Below are positions 7,505 to 14,535 of a DNA stretch of 14,535 nt, piece by piece. The stretch covers positions 1 through 14,535 of the forward strand of contig JAGYLT010000025.1 in assembly GCA_018400545.1 (NCBI GenBank), in the 5' to 3' direction. The position numbers and the translations under genes are program-made. The stretch is from Bacteroidales bacterium. GTDB taxonomy: Bacteria; Bacteroidota; Bacteroidia; Bacteroidales; 4484-276. How positions within the stretch are numbered: position 1 is the first letter of the stretch; every line of letters starts with the position of its first letter. The notes under the pieces are model-generated. The model saw nothing but the letters and a program-made list of their open reading frames with translations. It had not been told where the DNA came from and searched no databases.

Positions 7505-8635
7505 CTACTTTTTCAATTTGAAATAGCAGGAGATGGGATAATGATCGGAATGGGTAACCTGATGCTTTTCGAACCTGAATGCTTCAAGGGCATCGCTGTG
7601 CAGCATGTAATCGATGCGAAGAAACGGGATTCCACCCGCATAGGTTGCACCAACGCCACTGCCAATTTCCACAAATGCATCCCTGAGCCCATTTGAAATT
7701 GTATGATAAGCATAGGAAAGCGGCGTGTCATTAAAATCGCCACATACAATGACCGGATAAGGTGACTGGCTGATAATCCGACTGACTTTTTCGGCTTGTT
7801 TTGCCCGCCTTTGAATTGCCTGACTTACTTTTCGGATAATGACTTTTGAGCTTGAAGAATTGCCGGCCGCACCGGGATCGACAATCTCTGAAACAAACTG
7901 GTGGTCAGCCCGGTTTAGCCTTACCGACTCGAGGTGAAAATTGAAAATTCTTATTGTATCCGCATTAAACAGGATGTCGGTATAAATTCCTGAATTGGAC
8001 GAAGAGTTTTCAAACCGGATGTTTCCTTTATTCAGTATGGGAAAACGGGTAAATGTGGCCAGGCCATAATGTTTTTCATCATTACCCTTCACCAGCACAT
8101 AATCCACATGGTAGTTTTTGGTTTCACTCATTTCCACATATGGCCCGATTGTAGGAAAAGTCTTTTCGGTACCGTGGAAAAATTCCTGAAAACAAACCAC
8201 ATCGGCCTGCTGGCTAATGGTAAATTCGAAAACCGAATTGCGCGTAAAATAATTCTGTCCGCCGGTCCACTTGTACTGATCGAAAAGCCGCACATTATAA
8301 GAAACAATTTTCAACGCATCATCGTAGCTTCCAACCGGTTTTTCATCATTATTCAGAGCAAAAGCCCTGAAAAACAAATTATATCCACCGGCCAGGGCAA
8401 GCAATGAAATCAGGAAGTAAAACCGCAACCTGACAATCCAGTACAGCATAAACAGCATGTTAACGATAATCAGGATGGGATAAAACAACGCAAACAGTGC
8501 TGGAATTATACTGGTGTCGGGGTGCACCACCGGCGAAAAATACGCGATAACCAGAGGAATAACAAACAGGATATTAAGCAGCAGAATGATCCTGGTAGGC
8601 CAACTGTTTTTCCGTTTTTGGTTTCGCCCGGCCAT
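7505..8635 (-). CDS. Membrane-anchored endonuclease/exonuclease/phosphatase (EEP) family protein
   Basis: The 376-residue protein has a basic start and two to three hydrophobic segments (about 16-33, 42-68 and 70-92), followed by a metal-dependent EEP (DNase I-like) domain. Catalytic motifs are in order: SYNVRLFD (112-119, metal Asn114), FQEFF with Glu151, NFHLES with His234, CGDFNDTP with Asp300 and Asn302, RIDYML with Asp342, and SDHYPI with Asp364 and His365. All key residues are present, so it should be an active phosphodiesterase or phosphatase. The substrate (nucleic acid, phospholipid headgroup or other phosphoester) cannot be inferred. The domain could face the cytoplasm or the periplasm, depending on how many hydrophobic segments span. 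The start is 12 nt after the second rhomboid gene, so the two are probably cotranscribed. Confidence 0.9.
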   Translation of the reverse strand: MAGRNQKRKNSWPTRIILLLNILFVIPLVIAYFSPVVHPDTSIIPALFALFYPILIIVNMLFMLYWIVRLRFYFLISLLALAGGYNLFFRAFALNNDEKPVGSYDDALKIVSYNVRLFDQYKWTGGQNYFTRNSVFEFTISQQADVVCFQEFFHGTEKTFPTIGPYVEMSETKNYHVDYVLVKGNDEKHYGLATFTRFPILNKGNIRFENSSSNSGIYTDILFNADTIRIFNFHLESVRLNRADHQFVSEIVDPGAAGNSSSSKVIIRKVSQAIQRRAKQAEKVSRIISQSPYPVIVCGDFNDTPLSYAYHTISNGLRDAFVEIGSGVGATYAGGIPFLRIDYMLHSDALEAFRFEKHQVTHSDHYPISCYFKLKK

Positions 8636-8647
8636 AATAGATAGGTC

Positions 8648-9586
8648 TTAATTATGTTTTTTGCTCGACTGGAACAACATCGCTTTTTCTTCTTTGGTGA
8701 GGCTGCTGTAGCCTGATCTTGAGATTTTCTCCAGTATCCGGTCGATTTGTGCCTGGTCCACATTTTTACGTGCATTGTATTCTTCATCGGTCATGGGACG
8801 GCCCTTGTCGAAGTTTGACCGGTATGTGGACTGCTTTTTGGGTTTGGTGAAAAATTTAAAAAACTTTCTAAAATTCATGGTTCTCAGGTTTAAGGTGAGG
8901 TCTTTTCCGCGCTTCATAAAATAGATGTAGATAAACCCCCAAAAGGCACCGCCAAGGTGGGCAATGTGACCACCTGAATTTCCACCCATAATACTCAGGA
9001 CATCGATTGCAATGATAACCAGTGCCAGATATTTGAGTTTAACACGTCCGAATAAAAACAAAACAACGGAATATTCAGGAACATAAGTTGCCACTGCAAT
9101 CAGGATTGCCAGTACCGACGCCGAAGCCCCCAGCGCCACAGAATAATCCAGAGATTCACTAAAAACCGGGAAGAAATTAAATGCAGCGATATAGAAAAAT
9201 GCACCGGTTAATCCACCCAAAATATATGTGCTCAATAATTTACGTTCAGGCAGATACTCCATAAAAATCCGGCCGCCAAAATAAAGCACGATCATATTGA
9301 AGAGGATGTGCAGGAAATCTTCGTGCAAAAACATGTAGGTGAAGATTGTCCAAGGCCTGGTCAGCAGGGCTTCAATATTTGAAGGTACCGAAAGATAATA
9401 TGCCAGATAAGAAACTCCCGGCAATCCCTGCGGATTGTTGGAGATTTGAAACAACCAGAAAAAAAGGTTGACAATGTTGATGAGGATAAAAACTGCAATA
9501 TTGATGATCATTAGCTTTTTCAGCAGCGAAGACTTACTGAAAAACTGTTTGATATCGTCGAGTGGATTTTGCCTGGAATACATCAT
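8648..9586 (-). CDS. Rhomboid intramembrane serine protease (second of pair) with C-terminal extension
   Basis: The 312-residue protein is read from the ATG at 9586, one base after the TAG of the first rhomboid; the frame extends to 9637 but that part overlaps the upstream gene. It has about six hydrophobic helices. Rhomboid hallmarks are HEDFLHILFN (88-97), the catalytic serine in GASAS (Ser155) and the catalytic histidine in GGHIAHLGG (His210). The serine motif is GASA instead of the usual GxSG. After the last helix (to about 224) comes a basic linker and a hydrophilic tail of about 80 residues, including MTDEEYNARK (265-274) and SSLTKEEKAML (294-304). Similar tails occur on rhomboids of this phylum (recollection, not checked). 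Rhomboids cut membrane-spanning substrates; the substrate here is unknown. Both catalytic residues are kept, so activity is plausible. Confidence 0.93.
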   Translation of the reverse strand: MMYSRQNPLDDIKQFFSKSSLLKKLMIINIAVFILINIVNLFFWLFQISNNPQGLPGVSYLAYYLSVPSNIEALLTRPWTIFTYMFLHEDFLHILFNMIVLYFGGRIFMEYLPERKLLSTYILGGLTGAFFYIAAFNFFPVFSESLDYSVALGASASVLAILIAVATYVPEYSVVLFLFGRVKLKYLALVIIAIDVLSIMGGNSGGHIAHLGGAFWGFIYIYFMKRGKDLTLNLRTMNFRKFFKFFTKPKKQSTYRSNFDKGRPMTDEEYNARKNVDQAQIDRILEKISRSGYSSLTKEEKAMLFQSSKKHN

Positions 9587-9587
9587 G

Positions 9588-10334
9588 CTAATAAACGCCT
9601 CTTCGTTTCCAATATTTGATAAGCAGGAACCCAACAATCATCCCGCCAAGGTGGGCAAAACGTGCAACATTGTCACCCGGTCGGTTGGCGATTCCAAAAA
9701 TGAGCTCTATTAAACCAAAACCAATTACAAAGTACTTTGCTTTAATGGGAAACAGGAAATACAGATAGAGCATGGTATTTGGGAACATCATGCCAAATGC
9801 CAGCAAAATGCCAAACACAGCTCCTGAAGCGCCAATCATGGGTGCGTTTACCAGGCCGTTCAGGGTTGCCATATTTTCGTTCACATAATTTTTTCCCTGC
9901 TGCAAAGCTTCCAGGCCTTCCCGGTAAACCGTGTTCACCATTTCCGGATCCATGCTGGCCTCCAGTGATTTTATCCGCAGATATGTCACCAACAACTGAA
10001 TTAAAGCAGCACCAATGCCGGTGTAAATGTAATATTGCAGAAAACGTTTCGAACCCCACACATTTTCGAGCATGTAGCCAAACATCCACAAGGCAAACAT
10101 ATTGAAGAGAATATGATGGAAACCACCATGCATAAACATGTGTGTTAAAAGTTGCGCCACATTAAACTGCTCTGACGAAAAGTAATGCAGGCCAAGGTAA
10201 TCCACCAGATCAAAGCCCATATTGGCCAGCGCGAAGGTCGCCAGAAACATCAAACCATTGATGATTAGCAGATTTTTAACTACCGGCGGCAAAAATGAAA
10301 ATCCCTGGGGTGAATATTGTTGTTGATAACTCAT
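9588..10334 (-). CDS. Rhomboid intramembrane serine protease (first of pair)
   Basis: The 248-residue polytopic protein has the full rhomboid signature: MHGGFHHILFNM (68-79), the catalytic serine in GASGAVFG (Ser170) and the catalytic histidine in FAHLGG (His228). A hydrophilic insertion of about 40 residues (about 120-162) lies between the helices before the serine helix; it is probably a loop. The protein ends shortly after the last helix in a basic KYWKRRGVY tail, consistent with a cytoplasmic C-terminus. The start lies 17 nt after the mutL stop and the stop is 1 nt before the second rhomboid, so translation of the pair is likely coupled. The substrate is unknown. Confidence 0.95.
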   Translation of the reverse strand: MSYQQQYSPQGFSFLPPVVKNLLIINGLMFLATFALANMGFDLVDYLGLHYFSSEQFNVAQLLTHMFMHGGFHHILFNMFALWMFGYMLENVWGSKRFLQYYIYTGIGAALIQLLVTYLRIKSLEASMDPEMVNTVYREGLEALQQGKNYVNENMATLNGLVNAPMIGASGAVFGILLAFGMMFPNTMLYLYFLFPIKAKYFVIGFGLIELIFGIANRPGDNVARFAHLGGMIVGFLLIKYWKRRGVY

Positions 10335-10351
10335 TGCTTATTTTTCGGATG

Positions 10352-12223
10352 TTAACTTTTGGTTTGGCTGTTTTGTTCAGTTTCCGGCCTTTCAAAATAC
10401 ATCAGCATTTGAAGCGGTATAATTTTTATGACCGGTTCTCCGTCAATTGAAACTTCAGGCACCTGACAGGCAAACAACGACTCCAGGATGCTTTTCATTT
10501 CCAGTTGTTGTAATTGACGTCCACGCTTTATCGACATATTTTTTGCCAGCGAGCGCGCTAAATTATATTTTTTATCCAGGTTCAACTCCAGCATGTTTGT
10601 CCTGTAATTTTCGATGATGCCCTCAATCAACGCTGTCACGTTTTGCTGCTTCATGCCTGATGGGGTTCCATGCACAACATATTGAAAATTCTTTTTTGGA
10701 TCCGGTTTAATGTCAAATCCCAACAGGTTGAGCTCACCGGCAATTTCGCCCAGCAGTTCAGCCTCGGCCGGAGGCAGTGCTATTTTTACCGGAAACAATT
10801 CCTGCTGCGACAGTGCCTGGCGCTTGCCCAGCAAATTCAGATATCTTTCATACAAAATTCTTTCATGGGCATTTTGCTGGTCTATCACCATCAGTCCCGA
10901 TTTTACCTGTGAAAGAATGTATGCATTGTGAAGCTGGAAAAAAGAGTCGGTTGATGTTTCTTCGTTTACGGCCTCAAATTCTATTTGGCCTGTATTTCGG
11001 GTTTCGGGAGGTGTGGAGCGCTGAAATGATTGTTGTGATTCATGTTCTTCCGGATACAACTTTTCCCAGTTTTCCTGATTTCTTTTGGTTCTGTAGTCCT
11101 GTGTTTTTCCCTGGCTTTCAAATGGGTTATAGTCCGGATTCAGGTTGAGCTTTGGCTGGCGGATGGGCGTATCCTTCGAAGGCATGGTAAAGTCAAGGGA
11201 AGGGTCCTTGTTGAAATCCAGGCTCGGGGTAACGCTGAATTTCCCCAGTGCAGCCTTCACCGCCGATCTTAAAACGGCATACATCGTTTTTTCGTCCTGA
11301 AATTTAATTTCGGTTTTGGTGGGATGGATGTTGATGTCGATTTCTTCGGGTTCGATATCGATAAAAATGAAATATGCCGGATAGGCCTTTTCGGGAAGAA
11401 GCTGATCGAAAGCATTGTCAACGGCGTGATTCAGATAGGCATGCTTCATAAATCGTTTGTTCACGAAAAAATATTGTTCACCCCTTATTTTCTTGGCAAA
11501 TTCCGGTTTGCCCACAAAACCATTGATATTCATTTTTTCCAGCTTTTGATCAACCGGGATCAGTCGTTTTTTGAACTGCTGCCCGAAAATTGCCACAATG
11601 CGCTCTTTGAGCGAGCCCGGCCTAAGCTGGAAAACCGGTTTGCCATTGTTAAAAAGGCTAAAAGTCAAATCCTGATGGGCGAGGGCCACGCGTTGAAATT
11701 CCTCAAGGATATGTCTGAGTTCTACATTGTTTGATTTCAGAAATTTTCGGCGGGCAGGCACGTTGAAAAACAAATTTTTCACCATGATGGTTGTTCCGGC
11801 AGAGCACTGGCAAAATTCCTGTTCTTTCACTTCCGACCCTTCGATTTTCAGGCAGGTACCCAACTCTTCCTCTGTCATTCTCGATTTTAGTTCAACCTGG
11901 GCAATGGCTGCAATGGAAGCCAGGGCTTCACCGCGAAATCCCATCGTGCGTATCTTAAACAGGTCGTTCACCGATTGAATCTTGGAAGTGGCATGACGTT
12001 CAAAAGCCATCCTGGCGTCGGTGGCCGATAATCCGCAACCGTTATCCGTGACCTGGATCAGGGTTTTGCCTGCATCTTTAATCACGAGATCAACTTGAGT
12101 GGAACCGGCATCGATGGCATTCTCAAGCAATTCCTTGACCGCCGATGCCGGACGTTGAATCACTTCTCCTGCTGCAATCTGGTTGGCTACCGCATCCGGT
12201 AAGAGATGAATAATATCAGGCAT
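10352..12223 (-). CDS. mutL: DNA mismatch repair protein MutL
   Basis: The 623-residue protein has the MutL length and two-domain layout. MutL links mismatch recognition by MutS to strand removal. The N-terminal GHKL ATPase is complete: NQIAAGEVIQRP (14-25), Glu31 and Asn35 in KELLENAIDAG, DNGCGL (60-65), GFRGEALASI (95-104), GTTIMVKNLFFNVPAR (143-158) and HPTKTEIKF with Lys303. A variable polar linker (about 330-420) leads to the C-terminal dimerisation domain. The endonuclease metal motif DQHA(x)2E(x)4E of non-MutH MutLs appears here as DQQNAHERILYE (448-459), so the acidic residues remain but His is Gln. The start is the canonical position, 24 nt after the small membrane protein gene. Confidence 0.97.
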   Translation of the reverse strand: MPDIIHLLPDAVANQIAAGEVIQRPASAVKELLENAIDAGSTQVDLVIKDAGKTLIQVTDNGCGLSATDARMAFERHATSKIQSVNDLFKIRTMGFRGEALASIAAIAQVELKSRMTEEELGTCLKIEGSEVKEQEFCQCSAGTTIMVKNLFFNVPARRKFLKSNNVELRHILEEFQRVALAHQDLTFSLFNNGKPVFQLRPGSLKERIVAIFGQQFKKRLIPVDQKLEKMNINGFVGKPEFAKKIRGEQYFFVNKRFMKHAYLNHAVDNAFDQLLPEKAYPAYFIFIDIEPEEIDINIHPTKTEIKFQDEKTMYAVLRSAVKAALGKFSVTPSLDFNKDPSLDFTMPSKDTPIRQPKLNLNPDYNPFESQGKTQDYRTKRNQENWEKLYPEEHESQQSFQRSTPPETRNTGQIEFEAVNEETSTDSFFQLHNAYILSQVKSGLMVIDQQNAHERILYERYLNLLGKRQALSQQELFPVKIALPPAEAELLGEIAGELNLLGFDIKPDPKKNFQYVVHGTPSGMKQQNVTALIEGIIENYRTNMLELNLDKKYNLARSLAKNMSIKRGRQLQQLEMKSILESLFACQVPEVSIDGEPVIKIIPLQMLMYFERPETEQNSQTKS

Positions 12224-12247
12224 AAATGGCTCGCTTCAACTTCGATA

Positions 12248-12511
12248 TTAAACAAAAAATACAAAATAAACCAGCAGGGCAACAATCACAAGGTAAACCA
12301 GCAGGTTGATGCTTTTGGACTTATGGCGGTTGCGTCTGTCAGCTCTTCTCCACCTGATGTCGATATCCCTTTTGATGTTTACGGGAGCGCCTTGCTCAGC
12401 ATCTGCAAATGCCTTACGCCGCTCCTCCCGGCGTTCCTTTTCTTCATCGTAATACCTTGGTTTGTAATCGAATTGCCGTGGTTTTGGCCGTTTGAAAAAT
12501 ACAATTTGCAT
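12248..12511 (-). CDS. Small tail-anchored-like membrane protein of unknown function
   Basis: The 87-residue protein is not recognised as a named family. The first 67 residues are strongly charged, with an Arg/Glu-rich, probably helical stretch (about 21-36) and further Arg-rich segments. The last 20 residues (68-87, LINLLVYL-type sequence through VYFVFFV) form a single hydrophobic helix that ends at the C-terminus. The charge pattern suggests the N-terminal part stays in the cytoplasm. It is accepted as a gene because composition, start and spacing (24 nt before mutL) fit an operon first gene, and a -7-like box lies just upstream. Its function is unknown. Confidence 0.72.
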   Translation of the reverse strand: MQIVFFKRPKPRQFDYKPRYYDEEKERREERRKAFADAEQGAPVNIKRDIDIRWRRADRRNRHKSKSINLLVYLVIVALLVYFVFFV

Positions 12512-12528
12512 GGATGAAATATTTCTGA

Positions 12529-12536
12529 CAAAATTA
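12529..12536 (-). promoter_or_regulatory. Candidate -7 box for the mutL-rhomboid-EEP cluster
   Basis: On the minus strand this reads TAATTTTG, a full match to TAnnTTTG. It lies 17 nt upstream of the ATG at 12511, which would give a very short leader. No clear -33 TTTG is seen at the usual spacing. Confidence 0.35.
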
Positions 12537-12641
12537 GAACTTATTCCCGAAATGTTTGCGGGTATTGTAAAACGTTACTTTTTGCGGCTACATTGTCAGG
12601 AACATCAGATTAAATACATGAGCGGTTCAGCGCAGATTGTG

Positions 12642-12649
12642 TAATTTTG
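12642..12649 (+). promoter_or_regulatory. Candidate -7 box for the GroES-like gene
   Basis: On the plus strand this reads TAATTTTG, a full match to TAnnTTTG, 36 nt before the ATG at 12686. The leader would be about 30 nt, usual for the phylum. A -33 element was not found at about 19 nt spacing. The box argues against the TTG start at 12647, which it overlaps. Confidence 0.4.
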
Positions 12650-12685
12650 TTTGCTCAAATCAATTCAGAAAACCTTTTTTTCAAC

Positions 12686-13060
12686 ATGGATGAAACTAAG
12701 ATCAGAAATTTAATTGTGGTGGGCGACCGGGTTTTGATAAAACCCAAGACCCAATCCAACAAATCGAGAGGCGGACTCTATCTGCCGCCAGGTTACAAAG
12801 AAAAAGAGGACGTACAGAGCGGTTATGTTGTAAAGGCCGGCCCGGGCTATCCCATTCCGCTACCGGGTGACGACATGGATGAACCCTGGAAAAACCCGGA
12901 AGAAAAAACCAAATACATTCCCTTGCAGGCTAAGGTTGGCGATTTGGCCATATTCATGCAAAAAGGCGCCGTAGAGGTGATGTTTCACGGCGAAAAATGT
13001 TTCATTGTTCCGCAACATTCAATCCTGCTGCTGGAACGCGATGAAGAGCTATTCGACTGA
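12686..13060 (+). CDS. GroES-like co-chaperone family protein, extended form
   Basis: The 124-residue protein begins MDETKIRNL. The frame can be extended to a TTG at 12647, but those 13 residues overlap a -7-like box and add nothing GroES-like. Cpn10 features are VVGDRVLIKP (11-20), a mobile-loop-like SRGGLYLPP (27-35), GYVVKAGPGYPIP (46-58), VGDLAIF (84-90) and a C-terminal strand ILLLERDE (113-120). GroES is about 95-97 residues; the extra length is mainly a proline- and acid-rich insertion at about 57-80. No groEL is adjacent. It may be a second Cpn10 with its own role, or cap GroEL in special conditions. It precedes a metal-chelate importer by 46 nt, and a link is possible but unproven. 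Confidence 0.87.
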   Translation: MDETKIRNLIVVGDRVLIKPKTQSNKSRGGLYLPPGYKEKEDVQSGYVVKAGPGYPIPLPGDDMDEPWKNPEEKTKYIPLQAKVGDLAIFMQKGAVEVMFHGEKCFIVPQHSILLLERDEELFD

Positions 13061-13106
13061 TGCTTTGCATGCTCGCTGATGATCTGAAAATATATCCATC
13101 CATCAC

Positions 13107-14240
13107 ATGAAATTAAAACCATTGTTTATACTCTTCATTCCGATTTTTATTTACGCCTGTTCAGGCGCTGATAAAGAAAAAACGGACGGGGATGTCAGTT
13201 TTTCTACAGCTTCATTATCCAGTCCGCAAATTGCCGGCGGTTTTCGGGTAACAGAAAATGGTCATGTTAATCGTGTAGAATTGTTTAATCCATGGGACAG
13301 TGCGTTTCCGGCCCAAAAACTTTATCTTTTGCCTAAAGGAAGGGATGATTTTGAGGTTCCGGATGGTGAAGTAATCGAGGTTCCGGCAAAACGCATCGTT
13401 TGCATGTCGGCCTCACAATTGTCGTATTTGGATGCACTGGATGAAATAGATGCAGTGGTTGGCGTGAGTGATGCTGATTACTTTGTTTCACAGGATTTCA
13501 GAGATTTAATATCAAACGGTAAAGTAAGCGAGATTGGGATTGGCGAACAGTTTAAACTGGAAGAGCTGATAAATCTTTCACCCGACCTGATTTTAGTTTC
13601 CCCGCAAAAAGGGCAAAATTTTCAACCGCTCATTAATGCAGGTTTAACGGTTGTTCCATTCGGGGAATATCTGGAGCCGCACCCCCTTGGTAGGGCTGAA
13701 TGGATTAAATTTACAGGCCTGTTGACCGGAAAGGAAGAACTTTCAATACAAATGTTTGACTCAATTGCAAAGCAGTATAATCAACTAAAACAAATGGCTT
13801 CAACGGTTTCAAACCGACCAACTGTTTTAACAGGAAAACAATATGGCGGATTCTGGAATCTGTCAGGAGGGCGAAGTTATGAAGCGCAATTTCTTTCGGA
13901 CGCCGGTGCAGATTACCTTTGGAGTGATGATTTAAGTACAGGCGGTATAATGCTTGATTTTGAGACAGTTTACGAACGGGGAATGCAAGCGGATTACTGG
14001 CGGTTTCTGGTGTATTCAGAATCGGAATATTCCTATCAGGACCTTTCGGAAGAAGATGCCCGATATACTGATTTTGACGCTTTCAAACAAAAGAAAGTGA
14101 TCATCTGCAATACTCTTAAAAAGCCGTTTTTTGAAAAAGGATTCCTGGAGCCACAAATTATTCTGGCAGATTACATTCATATTTTTCATCCTGAATTGCT
14201 CCCGGATCATGAAAATGTGTATTACGAATTCATAAAATGA
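13107..14240 (+). CDS. ABC transporter substrate-binding lipoprotein, BtuF/FhuD-like (metal chelate uptake)
   Basis: The 377-residue protein has a lipoprotein signal (hydrophobic about 5-16, lipobox IYAC with Cys18), so it is probably anchored in the inner membrane facing the periplasm. After an extra N-terminal part of about 70 residues comes a class III periplasmic-binding fold: VPAKRIVCMS (92-101), SPDLILVSP (158-166), and PLGRAEWIKFTGLL (193-206), whose Glu198 corresponds to the transporter-docking Glu of the family. The C-terminal lobe runs to residue 377. It should deliver a ferric siderophore, haem or cobalamin to the permease encoded next. Its stop overlaps that ATG by 4 nt (ATGA), a sign of coupling. 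No cobalamin riboswitch fits into the 46 nt upstream, so the substrate stays open. Confidence 0.92.
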   Translation: MKLKPLFILFIPIFIYACSGADKEKTDGDVSFSTASLSSPQIAGGFRVTENGHVNRVELFNPWDSAFPAQKLYLLPKGRDDFEVPDGEVIEVPAKRIVCMSASQLSYLDALDEIDAVVGVSDADYFVSQDFRDLISNGKVSEIGIGEQFKLEELINLSPDLILVSPQKGQNFQPLINAGLTVVPFGEYLEPHPLGRAEWIKFTGLLTGKEELSIQMFDSIAKQYNQLKQMASTVSNRPTVLTGKQYGGFWNLSGGRSYEAQFLSDAGADYLWSDDLSTGGIMLDFETVYERGMQADYWRFLVYSESEYSYQDLSEEDARYTDFDAFKQKKVIICNTLKKPFFEKGFLEPQIILADYIHIFHPELLPDHENVYYEFIK

Positions 14241-14535
14241 AAACCATTTCAGCCACATACATGATGCAACGAAAGTTGCTTGGGTTGCGGTTTTTGCTGA
14301 TAGGAATCCTTATCCTGCTACTTTTTATTTTCAATATCATGCTGGGTTCAGTCAGCATTCCCTGGCAGGAGGTTTTGGAAATTCTTATGGGGCATAGTAC
14401 CGGCAATGCCGCCTGGGAAGGCATCATTCTTAATACGAGGCTGCCTCAAGCGGTTACAGCCCTGTTGGCCGGAGCATCACTGGGAGTTAGTGGGTTGATG
14501 ATGCAAACCCTGTTCAGAAATCCACTGGCAGGTCC
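14237..14535 (+). CDS. FecCD/BtuC-type ABC transporter permease, N-terminal part (cut by window edge)
   Basis: The first 99 codons are in the window and the frame is open at the end. After a short basic stretch comes a strong membrane helix (about 17-38) and then the hallmark motif of BtuC/FecD/FhuB permeases: an ILNTRLPQAVTALLAGASLG segment (about 65-84) followed by VSGLMMQTLFRNPLAGP (about 85-100). These proteins form the membrane channel of class II (vitamin B12 and iron-chelate) importers. The ATG at 14237 overlaps the stop of the binding-protein gene (ATGA); an internal ATG pair at 14261 is an alternative start. The ATP-binding subunit gene is expected just downstream, outside the window. 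Confidence 0.94.
   Translation, partial: MKTISATYMMQRKLLGLRFLLIGILILLLFIFNIMLGSVSIPWQEVLEILMGHSTGNAAWEGIILNTRLPQAVTALLAGASLGVSGLMMQTLFRNPLAG

Noticed and set aside
9587..9637. Extension of the second rhomboid by 17 codons
   Set aside because: It would overlap the first rhomboid's coding end; the ATG at 9586 directly follows that stop.
12647..12685. TTG start for the GroES-like protein
   Set aside because: The TTG overlaps a TAnnTTTG box, and the ATG at 12686 sits just before the Cpn10 core.
13061..13106. Riboswitch upstream of the importer genes
   Set aside because: A gap of 46 nt is too short for a cobalamin riboswitch, and no conserved box was seen.
1..14535. CRISPR array, insertion sequence, prophage or tRNA
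   Set aside because: No regularly spaced repeats, transposase or phage-like genes, or cloverleaf-like sequence were seen.

Overview
The window looks like a chromosomal segment of a member of the Bacteroidota, probably Bacteroidales or a Marinilabiliales-like relative. The reasons are the moderate-to-low GC content, starts that do not depend on clear Shine-Dalgarno sites, -7 boxes of the TAnnTTTG type, and family variants typical of the phylum: an endonuclease/exonuclease/phosphatase protein with an N-terminal membrane domain, two adjacent rhomboids, a long GroES-like protein and a TolC-like protein in a polysaccharide locus. The assignment is by protein character only. No rRNA or other phylogenetic marker is present.

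Region A (1-5101, minus strand) is the promoter-proximal part of an exopolysaccharide operon. In transcription order it holds a stand-alone receiver protein, a phosphoglycosyl transferase with a degenerate receiver domain at its N-terminus, a half-length TolC-like outer-membrane protein, a Wzc/GumC-like polysaccharide co-polymerase with a decayed kinase-like domain, and the first 70 codons of a Wzx-like flippase that runs off the window. Gaps are 4, -8, 3 and 12 nt, so the genes are almost certainly cotranscribed. They cover loading the first sugar on the lipid carrier, flipping, length control and export, with a phosphorylation-type input at the head. This is the most unusual part of the window.

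Region B (5102-5426) is noncoding or nearly so. It holds a -7-like box for the polysaccharide operon and possibly a 61-codon membrane ORF on the plus strand.

Region C (5427-12511, minus strand) is a compact housekeeping cluster. In transcription order it holds a small tail-anchored-like protein, mutL, two rhomboid proteases 1 nt apart, a membrane-anchored EEP-family hydrolase, and uvrB. Gaps are 1 to 50 nt.

Region D (12512-12685) is a divergent intergenic region with a TAATTTTG box facing each way. Region E (12686-14535, plus strand) holds an extended GroES-like protein, then a lipoprotein binding protein and a BtuC/FecD-type permease (truncated by the window end). These last two are part of an importer for a metal chelate such as a siderophore, haem or cobalamin. 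No tRNA, rRNA, CRISPR array, insertion sequence or prophage was seen.
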